From Gordionus sp. m RMFG-2023 (lineage: Eukaryota > Nematomorpha > Gordioida > Chordodea > Parachordodidae), in assembly GCF_954871325.1 (NCBI RefSeq), contig NC_088779.1:25158869-25222868 (forward strand): 64,000 nt of DNA. The letters are read 5' to 3'. Each line of letters begins with the position of its first letter. Within the stretch, counting starts at the first letter, position 1. The notes beneath the pieces were generated by a model. It was not told where the DNA came from. It made no database searches and worked only from the letters and a program-made list of their open reading frames with translations. The translations under genes and the position numbers were made by a program. Below, piece by piece: positions 1-10,728 of the stretch.

Positions 1-632
1 TTAATGATTTAAAGCATAAAAGTAATATATATCATTCATAAACAAAAAAACGAGAAGATTATTCACAATCTCTGTAAATAAAAAAGGTATTAAAATTGCA
101 ATAGCTTCTATGTGACCATTTACGAAATTGAAACGTCTTGGTTGCTATGATATCTGTAATAATTTTTTTTTTGCAAACTAATAATTATTTTTCTTATTAA
201 TAACATTTTTTCATTTTTTTCTTTTATTTGCTCTCTCCATGACTTTTTTTTTATGGCCTAGATGTTAAATAGCAGAATATTGTTTATTTTTGCTTCCAGG
301 CTTTTTATAAAATGTTGTGCTTAGAAAAATTGATTCAGGGTCAAAATTTTTAGAGGTTGTTTGCTCATTTGATAAGAATGGTTGATTTCAGACTCATCTT
401 ATATAATTCTCAATGATATATTATTACTATTATTATTCTCAAAATTAACATTGTTATTATTATCATTAGTTTCCTCATAATTTAAAGTGTTGGGTAAATC
501 ATTTAAAAACGTATTATAAATTTCATCATTAATTATAGGATTAAATGGTTAAATTCCACATGATTTAAAAACCATTCTGAACTGTGGAGCACATGCTTTA
601 TGTAAAATATCCTTGACTATACCTTGTATATC
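1..632 (-). pseudogene. pogo/Tigger-like transposase, C-terminal part (remnant)
   Basis: Read on the minus strand, the sequence after the 14-bp duplication at 619-632 continues the transposase found at 8391-9640: the frame gives DIQGIVKDILHKACAP and then a PFNP motif, as in the tail of pogo/Tigger (jerky-like) DDE transposases. The coding similarity fades before about position 400 into Asn-rich sequence, and one in-frame stop precedes PFNP. The two halves were separated by the LINE inserted between them. It belongs to the Tc1/mariner superfamily by family resemblance; the gene is dead as it stands. The left limit lies outside the window. Confidence 0.72.
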
Positions 633-658
633 TTCTTCTTCTTCTTCTTCTTCTTCTC
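633..658 (-). repeat. (GAA)n 3' tail of the RTE LINE
   Basis: A run of TCT units on the plus strand, GAA on the LINE strand, joins the LINE 3' end directly to the target duplication. Short tandem tails of this kind are typical of RTE elements. Confidence 0.8.
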
Positions 659-659
659 C

Positions 660-3600
660 GTTTTATGGCGATTTCCAGGTTTACCCGGGTAGGCCAGTTT
701 TCCCTCTGATTTTTTTTTCCATTTTTGACGGTCCTGAGCATCAATACTTGTAAGATTCATGCTTCTCATATCCGCCGTTATCACATTTGTCCACGTCATC
801 TTGGGTCTTCCTCTAGATCTTGATCCTCCTACTTCCATCATTGTGCATCTCTTTACCCAGTCGTCTCTTGTCATACGTTCCACATGCCCATACCATCTTA
901 GTCTATTTCGTCGCAATACCATACCAATCATTTCTATACCTAATCTTGCTCGCAGTTCCTTGCTAGTTTTTCTCTCTCTCAGAGATACCCCACACATCCA
1001 TCTAGCCATCCTCATCTCTGTTCTTTCTAATTTGGCTTCGTGAGTTACTTTCATTGCCCATGTTTCACCGCCATAAACTATACAACTCCTCACACAGCTT
1101 ACCTAAACTTTCCCCTTTAACTTCAGAGAAACTTTTTTATTTGTAAGAATAGACGACATCTCTCTGAACTTCTTCCAAGCTTGTCTGATCCTTGCAACAA
1201 CGGCAGAATCTACACCACCATCTGCGTTTAGCATATCACCTAAATAACAAAACTTATCCACTTTTTCTAGGGTTAACCCATTGCCAATATCCAGACCACC
1301 ATTTTTTAGGTTATCATTAATATGTATCCCTTTCATACATGTTCTACAAATAAAGGTCATTCTTTCCAACATCAAACTGCCTTTTTTCCCGCTACATCTT
1401 TTATGTACTCATTTCTGGCATCTGGTGCATTGGATAGAATTTCTAGCAACTCCTTTCCCACATACACCACAAGGCCACTTACCGGATTCTTCCATCTTTA
1501 GATTTTTCCCACCAATCATCACCTTTATTTTTGATGCATTCATTTTCAAGCCCTTTGCTTCCATAGTCATCTACCATTTACTAACTTTATCCCTCAATTC
1601 CCCCTCACTGTTTGCCATTAATACAAGGTCATCGGCATAGAATATCTCCCAGGGAAGTCCTTCACGCATTTCTCTAGCCACCACATCCATTACTAAGATA
1701 AATAATAATAGACTCAGCACGGATCCTTGATGAAGTCCTACCTTCACCTCAAAGCTGTCACTATCACCATGATCCGTCCGTACTGCTGTTTGTGCTCCAA
1801 CATACATTGCCATCACTGCGGTAACTAACCATTCCTCCACACCGGATTTTCTCAAGGCCCATCTTGTAATCTCACGCGGCACCCTATCAAATGCTTTCTC
1901 CAAATCAACAAACGCATAATAGAGTTTCTTTTCCTTCGCAAGATACTTCTCCTGAATTTGTCTCATATCAAAAATTGCATCTGTCGTGCCTTTTCCCGAT
2001 GTAAAACCAAACTGCATTTCATCAATTTTAATTTGTTCCCTTAACCGCTTCTCTAACACTCTCTCAAATACTTTCATTGCATGTTCTAAGAGTTTAATAG
2101 CTCTGTAAGACCCGCAATCTGAAGGATCACCTTTCCCCTTGTATACTGGGATAATTATACTTCTTCGCCAGTCCTCGGGAATAGTACCTTCTGTGACAAT
2201 TTGATTTGCTAAATTCATTAACCATTCAATCCCTAAATCATCAAACCTTTAAACATCTCTGATACCACCATCGTTAAACCCGATGCCTTCTCTTTCTTCA
2301 TCTTTTTTACTGCTCTTTTTATCTCGTCCTTGCCAAATTTACATCCTGGACCTTCTACCTTTTCACAACTAATATTATTATTCCATTCATTTTCTTCATT
2401 CAAAAGTCCTTTCATGTAAATCTTCCAGGTGTTCTTAATACCACTACTATCAATCGTCATTTTTCCTTCCATATTTTTCAAACACTTTACACCTATCACA
2501 TCCTGCCTCTTTTTTGACATCTGTTTTACCATTCGAACCATATTTTTAGCAAACTAGTGTCTTTTTTCTTCTTGAGCCTTCGCTATTAATTTCTTAGCAT
2601 TTCTTTTAGCCATCTTGTAAATATGATTATCACTATTTTCTTTGATATTATACCATACTTTGAAACACCTCCGTTTCTCATCCACGGCTTTCGCTACCTC
2701 CGGGTTCCACCACCAAGTCTCCTTATGTCTAGGCGGCCCTTTTGTCCATCCACATACCTCCTCAGTTGTCATTACCCAGGCTTTTCATGGCTTCCCACTT
2801 GTCATTCACCCCAGATGCTTGTGCCACCTCTGCCTCCCTAATCGCCAATGCCATATTGAATTGACGTCTAGCATTCTCCTCCTTCAATTTCCAAACCTTC
2901 AGCCTTGGGTCAAACTTTCTTTTAGTGACCCTGGCACCTTTAAGAGTGAGATCGCCTACAACTAATCCATGCTGATTTATACATTCCTCTCCCGGTATCA
3001 CTTTCACATTTTTTACTATACATCGATCACATCTCCTTAATAACAAGTAATCCACAGCACTTTTGGTACTACCCGACTTATAAGTCACCAGCTTCTCTGA
3101 TTCTTTCTTAAACATTGTATTACAGACAATCATATCCATAGCATCACTAAAATCTAAAATCCTCTCTCCTTCCAAATTTCTCATGCCGTAACTGAACCCT
3201 CCATATACTCCTTCATAACCCTCACTACTCGCTCCCACATGTCCATTCAGATCACCAGCCAGGATAAATGCCTCTTCATTTGCCAGTCTCGTTGTCACCT
3301 CCAATAAACGGTCCCAAAATATATCTTTCTCTTCTTCACTTCTTCCAACCTGAGGAACATATGCCGAGATAATATTATATAGCTTTCTACCAAAAATCAT
3401 CTTGATAACCTATTATCTGGTTGTCTAGCCTTCTCACTTCGACTACTTTGTCTACCAATTTCTCCGCAACCAATACCCCAACTCCGGCCTTACCATCATT
3501 ACCTCCTTGCCAAAAGAATTTATACTTTTCGCTAGTCTTGCCAATCATTCTGGTCCCATTTCCTTTCCATCTAGTCTCCTGTATGCAGCACACATCTATA

Positions 3601-3755
3601 TGTCTTCTGTGCAATACATCGACGACTTCTCCCGCTCTTCCCGTCATACTCCCAACATTCCATGTCGCGACTCGATCACCCGTAAACTGGTTTCTCCACT
3701 TTTTATCAGGTCGTTTATGGCCGTCATAAGTTTCATCTTCATGAATAGTGGTTCC
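660..3755 (-). pseudogene. RTE LINE endonuclease-reverse transcriptase (broken ORF)
   Basis: Reading from 3755 downward, the endonuclease opens with ATWNVGSMTGRAGEVVD and CCIQETRWKG (3690-3560). It continues after a frameshift near 3395 with GDLNGHVG, SAVDYLLLR and an NQHGLVVGD segment carrying the conserved His, which are AP-endonuclease motifs. The reverse transcriptase (2218-1571) shows FVDLEKAFDRVPR, GLHQGSVLS and FYADDLVLMA. The C-terminal part (1375-617) has the RLRWYGHVERM and GRPKMTW motifs common in RTE-like elements. Frameshifts or stops separate the open pieces near 3395, 2765, 2545, 2225, 1570 and 1100, so no full protein can be made. Confidence 0.85.
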
Positions 3756-3909
3756 TGTAGTAATGCCGACTACTAATTTATAAACAATACGACTACTAAT
3801 TTATATTTCAATTTATTTCAAACATCAAATTTTTATTAATTAATTTTCGAATATTCTATTCTATTTTTATATATAATATCTATAAATAATATTTTATTAA
3901 TTTATTACA
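3756..3909 (-). repeat. 3' LTR of the Gypsy-type fossil
   Basis: The 154-bp repeat starts with TG and ends with CA. It matches 7941-8094 almost exactly. A purine-rich stretch adjoins it on the element's inner side, as expected of a polypurine tract. Confidence 0.9.
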
Positions 3910-4784
3910 TTTCCTTCAAACATTTTAAAATTAGATTTCTTCAATAAACCTCTTTGTAGGTTTACGGTTTCTTGATGAACAGCATAATGTGGTATTTGTA
4001 TTTGTGTTTGAATTTGTTTCATTCACTGGCACAACCATTTCTGTAACTTCCAAAGAACTTTCATGATTTGGGATAACTAAACGATTTCTTAACTGATCTG
4101 CATGCTTCCGTAATGTTTTCCCGGAAGATTCAACAATATAAGAATAAAGTCCTATTCTTTCTTTAATTACTCCCTCTCTCCAACCATTGGTATTTTCATT
4201 ATTTAACCATATAGGTTGTGAGATTTCAAATTCTCTTTCCTTTGAATGTAAATCATGATGAAAGCTTTGTCTATCATTGGCCCTTACTATTCGGCATTTG
4301 GTCGGATCCAATCCAGACTTGTTTTCAATTGCCTCCCAAACATAATTTTAGCAGGAGATCTCCATGTGGAGCTATGCTCTCCCAATCGGTAGGTTGTTAA
4401 AACCTGCGTCATAGCTTCTTCGGAATCTCTAATTGAATCTCTCGTCGCATAATACCTACCTTTCAAAGTTCGTACAGTACGTTCAGCTAATCCATTAGTT
4501 TTTGGATGATAGGGTGCCGAACGTATATGACGTATGTTATTTAAATCACAATACCTACGGAATTCCCCAGATAAGAATTGTGGTCCTTTGTCTGACACAA
4601 TGTACTTGGGTATTCCAAGCCTAGCAAACCATTTATTTAGTCGTTTTATCATAGCATCAGCAGAGGTATTCTGCATTAGATCAACTTCTAACCATGGTCT
4701 ATTTTTCTGGCATCCAGAACATATTTTGATAAAATTTTCTATATCAACATCACATCTGGGCCACCAACAAGAGGCAATAAGCAC

Positions 4785-6180
4785 CTTTCTTCATTCCACA
4801 CTTGACATACTCCTTAAACTTGAGGACATCTTTACACTTCTTCCATCACACAAGTCCTTTTTTTTGCTAAAAAATTTCTTTTTTATACCAAGGATTCTTT
4901 ACGCACTTCGGTCAACACCAATTTTTAAATATCCTATTCCTCTCCAAACTCACGAAAAAGGAATAAAGGACTTAACCGAAAAAATAGTAAATATCAGATT
5001 CAACGAAACCGCTTGGGCCCAAGCAACTCTTCCAACCAAATTTGGTGGTCTCGGCATCAGATCTCCACTTGACTTAGCAAAAACCACTTTCATATCGAGT
5101 AGTCTCTTGACAAAGCCAATAACCACCGCCCATAATTCTAAAGAAGACCTTTCCTTAATCTTGGCTATGGATATTTGGAAAACAAGGATCAATGCTGATT
5201 CTCATCCCCCCACAACCCATAGACAGAAAGACTGGGATGCACCAGTGGTTGCTCGCTGCGTTGAAACTCTCTTATCTAGCATGCAATCTACCGACCGCAC
5301 CCTATTCTCTTCCCTGCTCAATGGTACGGGACATGAGTTTCTTGAGGCCATCCCATCTACCAATCTTCAGCTTCAACTATCCAACAATGAATTTACCCAC
5401 GCCATCGGCATTCGTCTAAATTGTTCCATCACTCACCCTCACATCTGCTCATGGTGCAACTCGCCAGTTGACTCGAAGGGTAGACATAGTTTACATTGTC
5501 GCTCCTGCAATGGACGATTCATCAGACACAAGCAATGTAATACAATCATCCAACATGCACTGAAATCCGCCCAAATTCCTTCCTCTCTAGAACCACAGGG
5601 TCTTTTTAGATCTGACGGTAAACGTCCTGACGGGATCTCTCAAATCCCATGGAGGAGAGGCCAACTTTTGGTTTGGGACTATTCCTGTATTGACCCCTTG
5701 GCCCCATCCAACCACGCTATCAACATCCTTGACCTGAAGGAACAACTTAAAACTTCTAAATACACAGAAATAATGAACGATCATTGCTTCATCCCAATCA
5801 TATCAACCACTCTTGGCACCTTCGGCAAACTCGCCTTAGCATTTTTCAAAAACTTAGGATCACAAATCAACAAACTCTCAGAAGAACCTCGAGAGGGTTT
5901 TTTTCTTCGCCAACGATTATCCATAGCGATTCTCAAAGCTAATTATATCAGTTTCAATGGTAGTCTTCTAGCCAAAGAGCTATTCTAGACAACACTTACG
6001 TCCCTTTTTCATTTTTGTTTCCCTCCGTCACACCATCTCCGTTCTTTTTTTTATATAATATTATTATATATTTTTCAAACATTTTTATATATATTAAAAC
6101 ATAAATATTATATTTTCGTTTTTTTTAATACATTATATTATTTATTATTTGAAAATTGAAAATAAAATTAATTAAAATCT
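4785..6180 (+). mobile_element. 5'-truncated LINE of the restriction-like-endonuclease class (copy A), nested in the LTR fossil
   Basis: The open frame running to a stop at 5988 is the C-terminal half of a reverse transcriptase protein plus its endonuclease. It carries a FGGLGI motif after the polymerase, a zinc-binding cluster C-x2-C ... HSLHC-x2-C with a following His, and the restriction-like core GKRPDGISQIPW ... LVWDYSCID. The same order of motifs occurs in copy B at 19243-22028, but the two proteins match only moderately, so they are distinct families of one clade. The 5' end is cut at about 4785. About 190 bp of T-rich 3' tail precedes return to the LTR fossil near 6180. The frame looks intact from the cut to its stop. 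Confidence 0.78.
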
Positions 6181-7940
6181 AAAAATAGATTTCATTATAT
6201 TTTCCCCAGGATGTCCCCAGTGAATCATTCCTAACACTGCGTTTCTTAATTTATTAGGAATAACCAATCTCCCATTCCATTCTACAATATCACGATTGAC
6301 AGAAAGCTCTTCCCGTCGATTATAAAAATTAACTATTTCTTTATCTTTATGACGATCAAAGTTTCGCCAACTTTGCTGAATATGTATTGCTACTTTTTTT
6401 AATATTAAATCTTGCTTCGACTCTTTTCGCAGAATATTTTCTGACAATTGCATATCATCCAAATTAATACTTCGAATATCCAAAGCATGTTTAGAATCTT
6501 GATTCTCTTCCGAAATTTCTTGGTGTTTATTAATCAAATCTCGAATTCTAGAATCTCGTGTTATGCAACATTTTTCTTTTTCAATATTGTTGACCAAATT
6601 GCGTACTTGTTTAATCATAACCTGACGAGGCATTTCTAAATTGAATGCTATAATCCATGGTAATCCGAAAAGAGGCACCCCAGTTGTATTCATTATTATC
6701 ACTGGTAGGGTCCTTGTCTGTGATCCAATCCTAACATTGACTTGGGTCTCGCCCTTAACATCTAACGGATGATCACCATATGCAGTCAATGGACTTGTTG
6801 GCCTAATTTTTGGTCGCCCAATACTTGTCCATATATCAATTCCTATCAATGACGCTTGTGCACTAGTGTCAAAATCAAATTCAACAACTAACCCATTTAT
6901 CTCTGCAGTTAGTTTTGCTCGATTCTCTCGATTTTGTTGAATCTTCCAAATATTATGAATAGAATCCCTTGATGACACTCTTATAAAATTTAAATTCTTT
7001 GATTTACAGCAAATTGCAAAATGACCAATTTTTTTACATTTATTACATGCCGCATTTGTAGCTGGACATCTCACTTCTCGGTTATGAATAAAACCACATT
7101 TATAACATTTAAGTTTATTATAATCTTTATCATTATTATATTTGTATTTTTTATTCTCTTTATCAAATGTATTATTATACTTGACTTTATTATAGCCTTT
7201 ATCAAATGTAGTCGTCGTTTTAATTGGATGTTTATAATTATTATCATTATCATTTCTTTTGTTATTATCATTTATCTTATTTAATAACAGGCATATTTTT
7301 ATTTGCCATTTCTTTATCTGCTCGCTCAGAAGCTAATGCCAGATCAAGAATAAATTGAAAAGTCAGTACATTATTATCTCTATCAAGACCGTAGGGATAT
7401 AGAGCTCTAAGATCTCTTTCCAATCCCGGTATTTCCACTCCAACCATAAATTGATCACGTAAACGCTCGTCAATATCATTAAGATAATGACAACGCTTGC
7501 CAATTGTTCTAATTTTATCTGCAAATTCAGTTACGGTTTCAGTTGTTCTCCGTAATCTAACGAAATCAAATCTAGAAGCAAAAGCTGTTGACGTCGGTTT
7601 AAATAGTTTAAAACATATTGACTTAATTTCTTTAATAGATAAAGTTTCGATCGAATCAGGATAACAAAAACGGTCCACTAACTCAATATTCTTATTGCCA
7701 AAAAATGTTAAAAATATATCTTTATATTGACATTCAGATGGGCTTACGTTTTTTAACCGAAAACTGGCTTCCCATTGAGAAAAATATCGATGGATTGAAG
7801 TGTCCAACTCGAATTTATCAAATTTAATCGTAGCTACATCCGCTATTTTTTTTGAATCTCCATTTAAGGAATTATTTTCTCCATTTAAGGAATTATTATC
7901 TCCATTTAAGGAATTATTTTCTCCATTTATCGTCGCCATT

Positions 7941-8094
7941 TGTAGTAATACCGACTACTAATTTATAAACAATACGACTACTAATTTATATTTCAATTTT
8001 TTTCAAACATCAAATTTTTATTAATTAATTTTCAAATATACTATTCTATTTTTATATATAATATCTATAAATAATATTTTATTAATTTATTACA
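7941..8094 (-). repeat. 5' LTR of the Gypsy-type fossil
   Basis: This is the partner of the 3756-3909 repeat. On the element strand the gag-like start follows within a few bases, so a TGGCGACG primer-site candidate overlaps the start of the coding part. Confidence 0.9.
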
Positions 8095-8390
8095 GTTCCA
8101 CCAGGTTTCCCATCCTTTTTGTCGTAGGCGGATGAGGAGGCCCACGGGGTACTTTGGGCTGTACCCCGCCCATGCTTTGTTGTAACCATAGGGAAATTTT
8201 GTATCAAGGTTTTTACAATCGGATGCCCTTCCTGACATCAACCTCTTTAAGTGGTTTTTACACCCCGTCGAGGAGACGGTGATCCTATTCTAGACCCAGA
8301 TCACAGGGAACCTTTTAGACCTCCATTAGCCGTCAAAAGACATTGCCACTCCCTCGCCACGATGAGGCTGAAGGTAGAATTTTGGGAGAA
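8095..8390 (-). other. 5' leader of the RTE LINE
   Basis: This GC-richer block resumes the LINE on the far side of the LTR fossil. It carries GGATGCCCTTCCTGAC and GACGGGGTGT-like motifs that I associate with RTE leaders. No convincing ORF is seen in it. It joins the target duplication at 8391. Confidence 0.7.
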
Positions 8391-9640
8391 ATACCTTGTA
8401 TATCATATATTGTAAAATGTTTACCATAATTTATTCTTATCCATGAGTCAACTGAAAAGTTATAATATATCTTTATTGGGCCAAACACTGTTTTATCCAA
8501 AGGTAGTAGTTTATGGGTACAATGTGGTGGGAGAGTTAATAATATTATCCCTTCCTCCAAACAAAAGCCAATTACTTTTATGGATTGGTGAGAAATGTGA
8601 TATCCAATATAATAAGGACCTTTCTATCTTTTATAGGCTTAACATGTTTGGCTAAATGATTTAAGAAAATTAAAAAATCATCCTCTAACATCCAGCCTGA
8701 ATCATTTGATATGCTAATAACACCAAGTGGTACATCTCTTAATAAGTGATCATAACATAATATTTTTTCCAACGATATATAAACATTGGTGGTTTTGACC
8801 AGTGCATTGACTGCAATCGCTACAGTTGTAAGGGTTCCCTTCTCACTTGATATGATGGCTCCAACTTGTTTTTGGAAACTTTAGCAGGCTTTTGAACAGT
8901 TGTTAAACCTATAATAATAATATTTTCATATAATAATTGCATAGTAATTTCTTAATATTAAAATAGAATTTTATATGATGAACATATGATAATTCATATA
9001 TTACTACTCTCTTAACAAAAAATTAATGAATCATAGATTAAAAAGTAGGGTTTTAATATTATAGATATTATATTTGCATATAAATTTTTTATTTTATGCC
9101 TAATTCTTCTTAAATGCCTTACATAAATCAATATTTTACCTGTTTCATAGATATTAAAGATCTCATTTGGAGTTAGTCTTGTAGCATCCAAAATATTTTT
9201 AAGATTATTAAAAATAAATTTATACGTTATCCTCTATTAAAATTAGTAGCCTTTGCAAGGCTGGTTTTAGGGCTCCTCAGTGATATAAAGGGATTTCTTT
9301 TAAGAAATGCCAAGATTTTAATAATTATATATTATAGTCACATGAAAGTTGACAAGCTTATTTTCTGGCCTTTATTAAAATTAATTATGAATGAACAATT
9401 AACATTTATTAATAAATATACTTTTAGGGCAAAGCCCATTATACATATTTGCTGCTTTGATAAATACTTTAAAGTATTGTCTCTCTTGTTCAATATTAAA
9501 AATCTGTCTTGTAATTGATAAAATAAAATTTTGTTTTCACTTGAATCTTGAGTTATATCTCTTAACTGTTGTATAATTAAGGTTTGTAATGCTCATAATA
9601 TTGATTAATGATTTATTTTGGGAAAATATCATTATCAATT
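8391..9640 (-). pseudogene. pogo/Tigger-like transposase, N-terminal and DDE part (remnant with an intron)
   Basis: On the minus strand, an upstream exon gives an HTH-like FNIEQERQYFKVFIKAANMY segment near 9490-9420 and RLTPNEIFNIYETG ending at 9140. A GT-AG intron at 8909-9139 (231 bp) splits the ETG codon. The next exon continues LTTVQKPAKVS, QVGAIISSEKGTLTT, SGWM and then LTLPPHCTHKLLPLD and TIYDIQGI. This order (NxDETG, GERG, PSGWM, FPPHCSHxLQPLD) is diagnostic of pogo/Tigger transposases. The usual DNH catalytic motif reads DIT, and stops interrupt the reading, so the gene is dead. It continues at 1-632 beyond the inserted LINE. Confidence 0.82.
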
Positions 9641-10523
9641 CTTCTTAAGAAATCTTTCTGATTTTGGGTTCGTAATTTCTAACCATATTAAAATTTTGAA
9701 AAAAGGCCGTAAAAGGTTTGACCTAACCTCATAAAAATAGCCCCAATGCCACCACTTTGATTAAGATCATACTTTGAAGTATTTATAATATCAATTTTTT
9801 TCGGAGGGGAGGGGTTGATATTCTATAAAATAGGATTTTTTCTTTTATATAAGATGATTTTTGGGTATTAATAATATATATATTAATCTTTATTTTTGAA
9901 AAATAGTAAAGGTTTAAAAAAGTTACTTTTACAGGTACGAATCATATAATGCATTATAAAAATTCTTCAAGCTATCTGATATTATAACCTCATATGCATT
10001 ATATAATTATATAGTTTGGTAAAAATAATTATCCCTTAGAGTTTAATAGCCTAGAAAATAAAGCCCCGGGTTCATTATATCCCCGGTCTTCCCTATTGTC
10101 TTTCTGAAATCTAAAATTTTCCGTTTTTAAATAAAATCCTCAAGTTATTATCTTTTTACAGTCAAATTTGTCCAATAATAACCTTAAGTTATTGTCTTTT
10201 TACAATCTAAATTTTTCGTTTTTGAGTAAAAACCTCAAGATATTTTCCTTCCTACAATCTGATCTTTATCGTTTTTTAATAAAAACCTGAAGTTATTTAT
10301 TGTCTTTCTGCAATTGATTTATTAACATTTATATAAGTTAAAGGTTAAAAAATTAGGGTGGCCTAGTCGCATTAATGACAGAGGAATGTAATAGTAATTT
10401 AAAAATAATAATTACGATTAAATTTTTTCAGAAAAAATTGTAAAATCAAAAAACCTTCAAAAAATGCCATCCAACAAAATAATTTATGACGGGTAAAGCC
10501 AAATAAAAACCTAATGCGGGCTA
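9641..10523. other. Spacer with no gene seen
   Basis: The stretch is AT-rich with short homopolymers. I see weak internal repetition around 10130-10310 (an AAACCTCAAG-TTATT-like motif recurring at about 70-bp spacing) but no ORF, RNA gene or element boundary. Confidence 0.5.
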
Positions 10524-10728
10524 TAGTGTTGTTAAACTGCTTGTTTTGAGCCGATTTTTAATATTTTATCCAGAAAAATTTACGTAAGTCTGAAGATTCT
10601 GCTCATGGAAAGAACAAAGATCTAGATATATTATCGAAATCTCGAGGCTTAGGCAATATTTTTCTGGCTAAAATATTGAATTAGCCGATTTTAGAAATTG
10701 GCTCAAAACGAGCCGTTTAACAACACTA
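10524..10728. mobile_element. MITE, TAGTGTTGTTAAAC family, copy 1
   Basis: The ends are inverted repeats: TAGTGTTGTTAAAC with GTTTTGAGCCGATTTT on the left, and the matching GGCTCAAAACGAGCCG with GTTTAACAACACTA on the right. The centre contains the family hallmark ATCTCGAGGCTTAGG. The whole 205 bp can fold into a hairpin. The terminal TA may be a Tc1/mariner-type target. Other copies lie at 49668-49886, 54815-54933, 55753-55904 and 56212-56422. Confidence 0.85.

Larger units (their letters stand above)
3756..8094 (-). mobile_element. Gypsy/Ty3-type LTR retrotransposon fossil
   Basis: Two 154-bp direct repeats (3756-3909 and 7941-8094), each starting TGTAGTAAT and ending TTACA, bound the element. 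A 5-bp duplication GTTCC (3751-3755 and 8095-8099) flanks it inside the LINE. Read on the minus strand its parts are a gag-like region (7939-7277), zinc-knuckle cysteines followed by an aspartic-protease-like stretch (about 7100-6600), and integrase sequence with an HPGE segment and a D,D-35-E type core (about 4784-3931). A LINE fragment lies inside it. The two LTRs differ at only about four positions by eye, which suggests a fairly recent insertion. The element is broken, with several breaks, and is treated as a fossil. Confidence 0.88.
633..8390 (-). mobile_element. RTE-type LINE (non-LTR retrotransposon), interrupted by an LTR fossil
   Basis: The element lies on the minus strand between two copies of ATACCTTGTATATC (619-632 and 8391-8404), a 14-bp target duplication in the pogo transposase gene. 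It ends in a short (GAA)n tail, as RTE elements do instead of poly(A). Its 5' leader (8095-8390) contains GGATGCCCTTCCTGAC on the plus strand, a motif I recall from RTE leaders. The protein part (about 3755 down to 660) is an AP endonuclease followed by a reverse transcriptase and resembles the proteins often labelled craniofacial development protein 2-like. A Gypsy-type LTR fossil sits at 3756-8094. The LINE is inactive: its ORF is broken into about seven open pieces. Confidence 0.85.
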
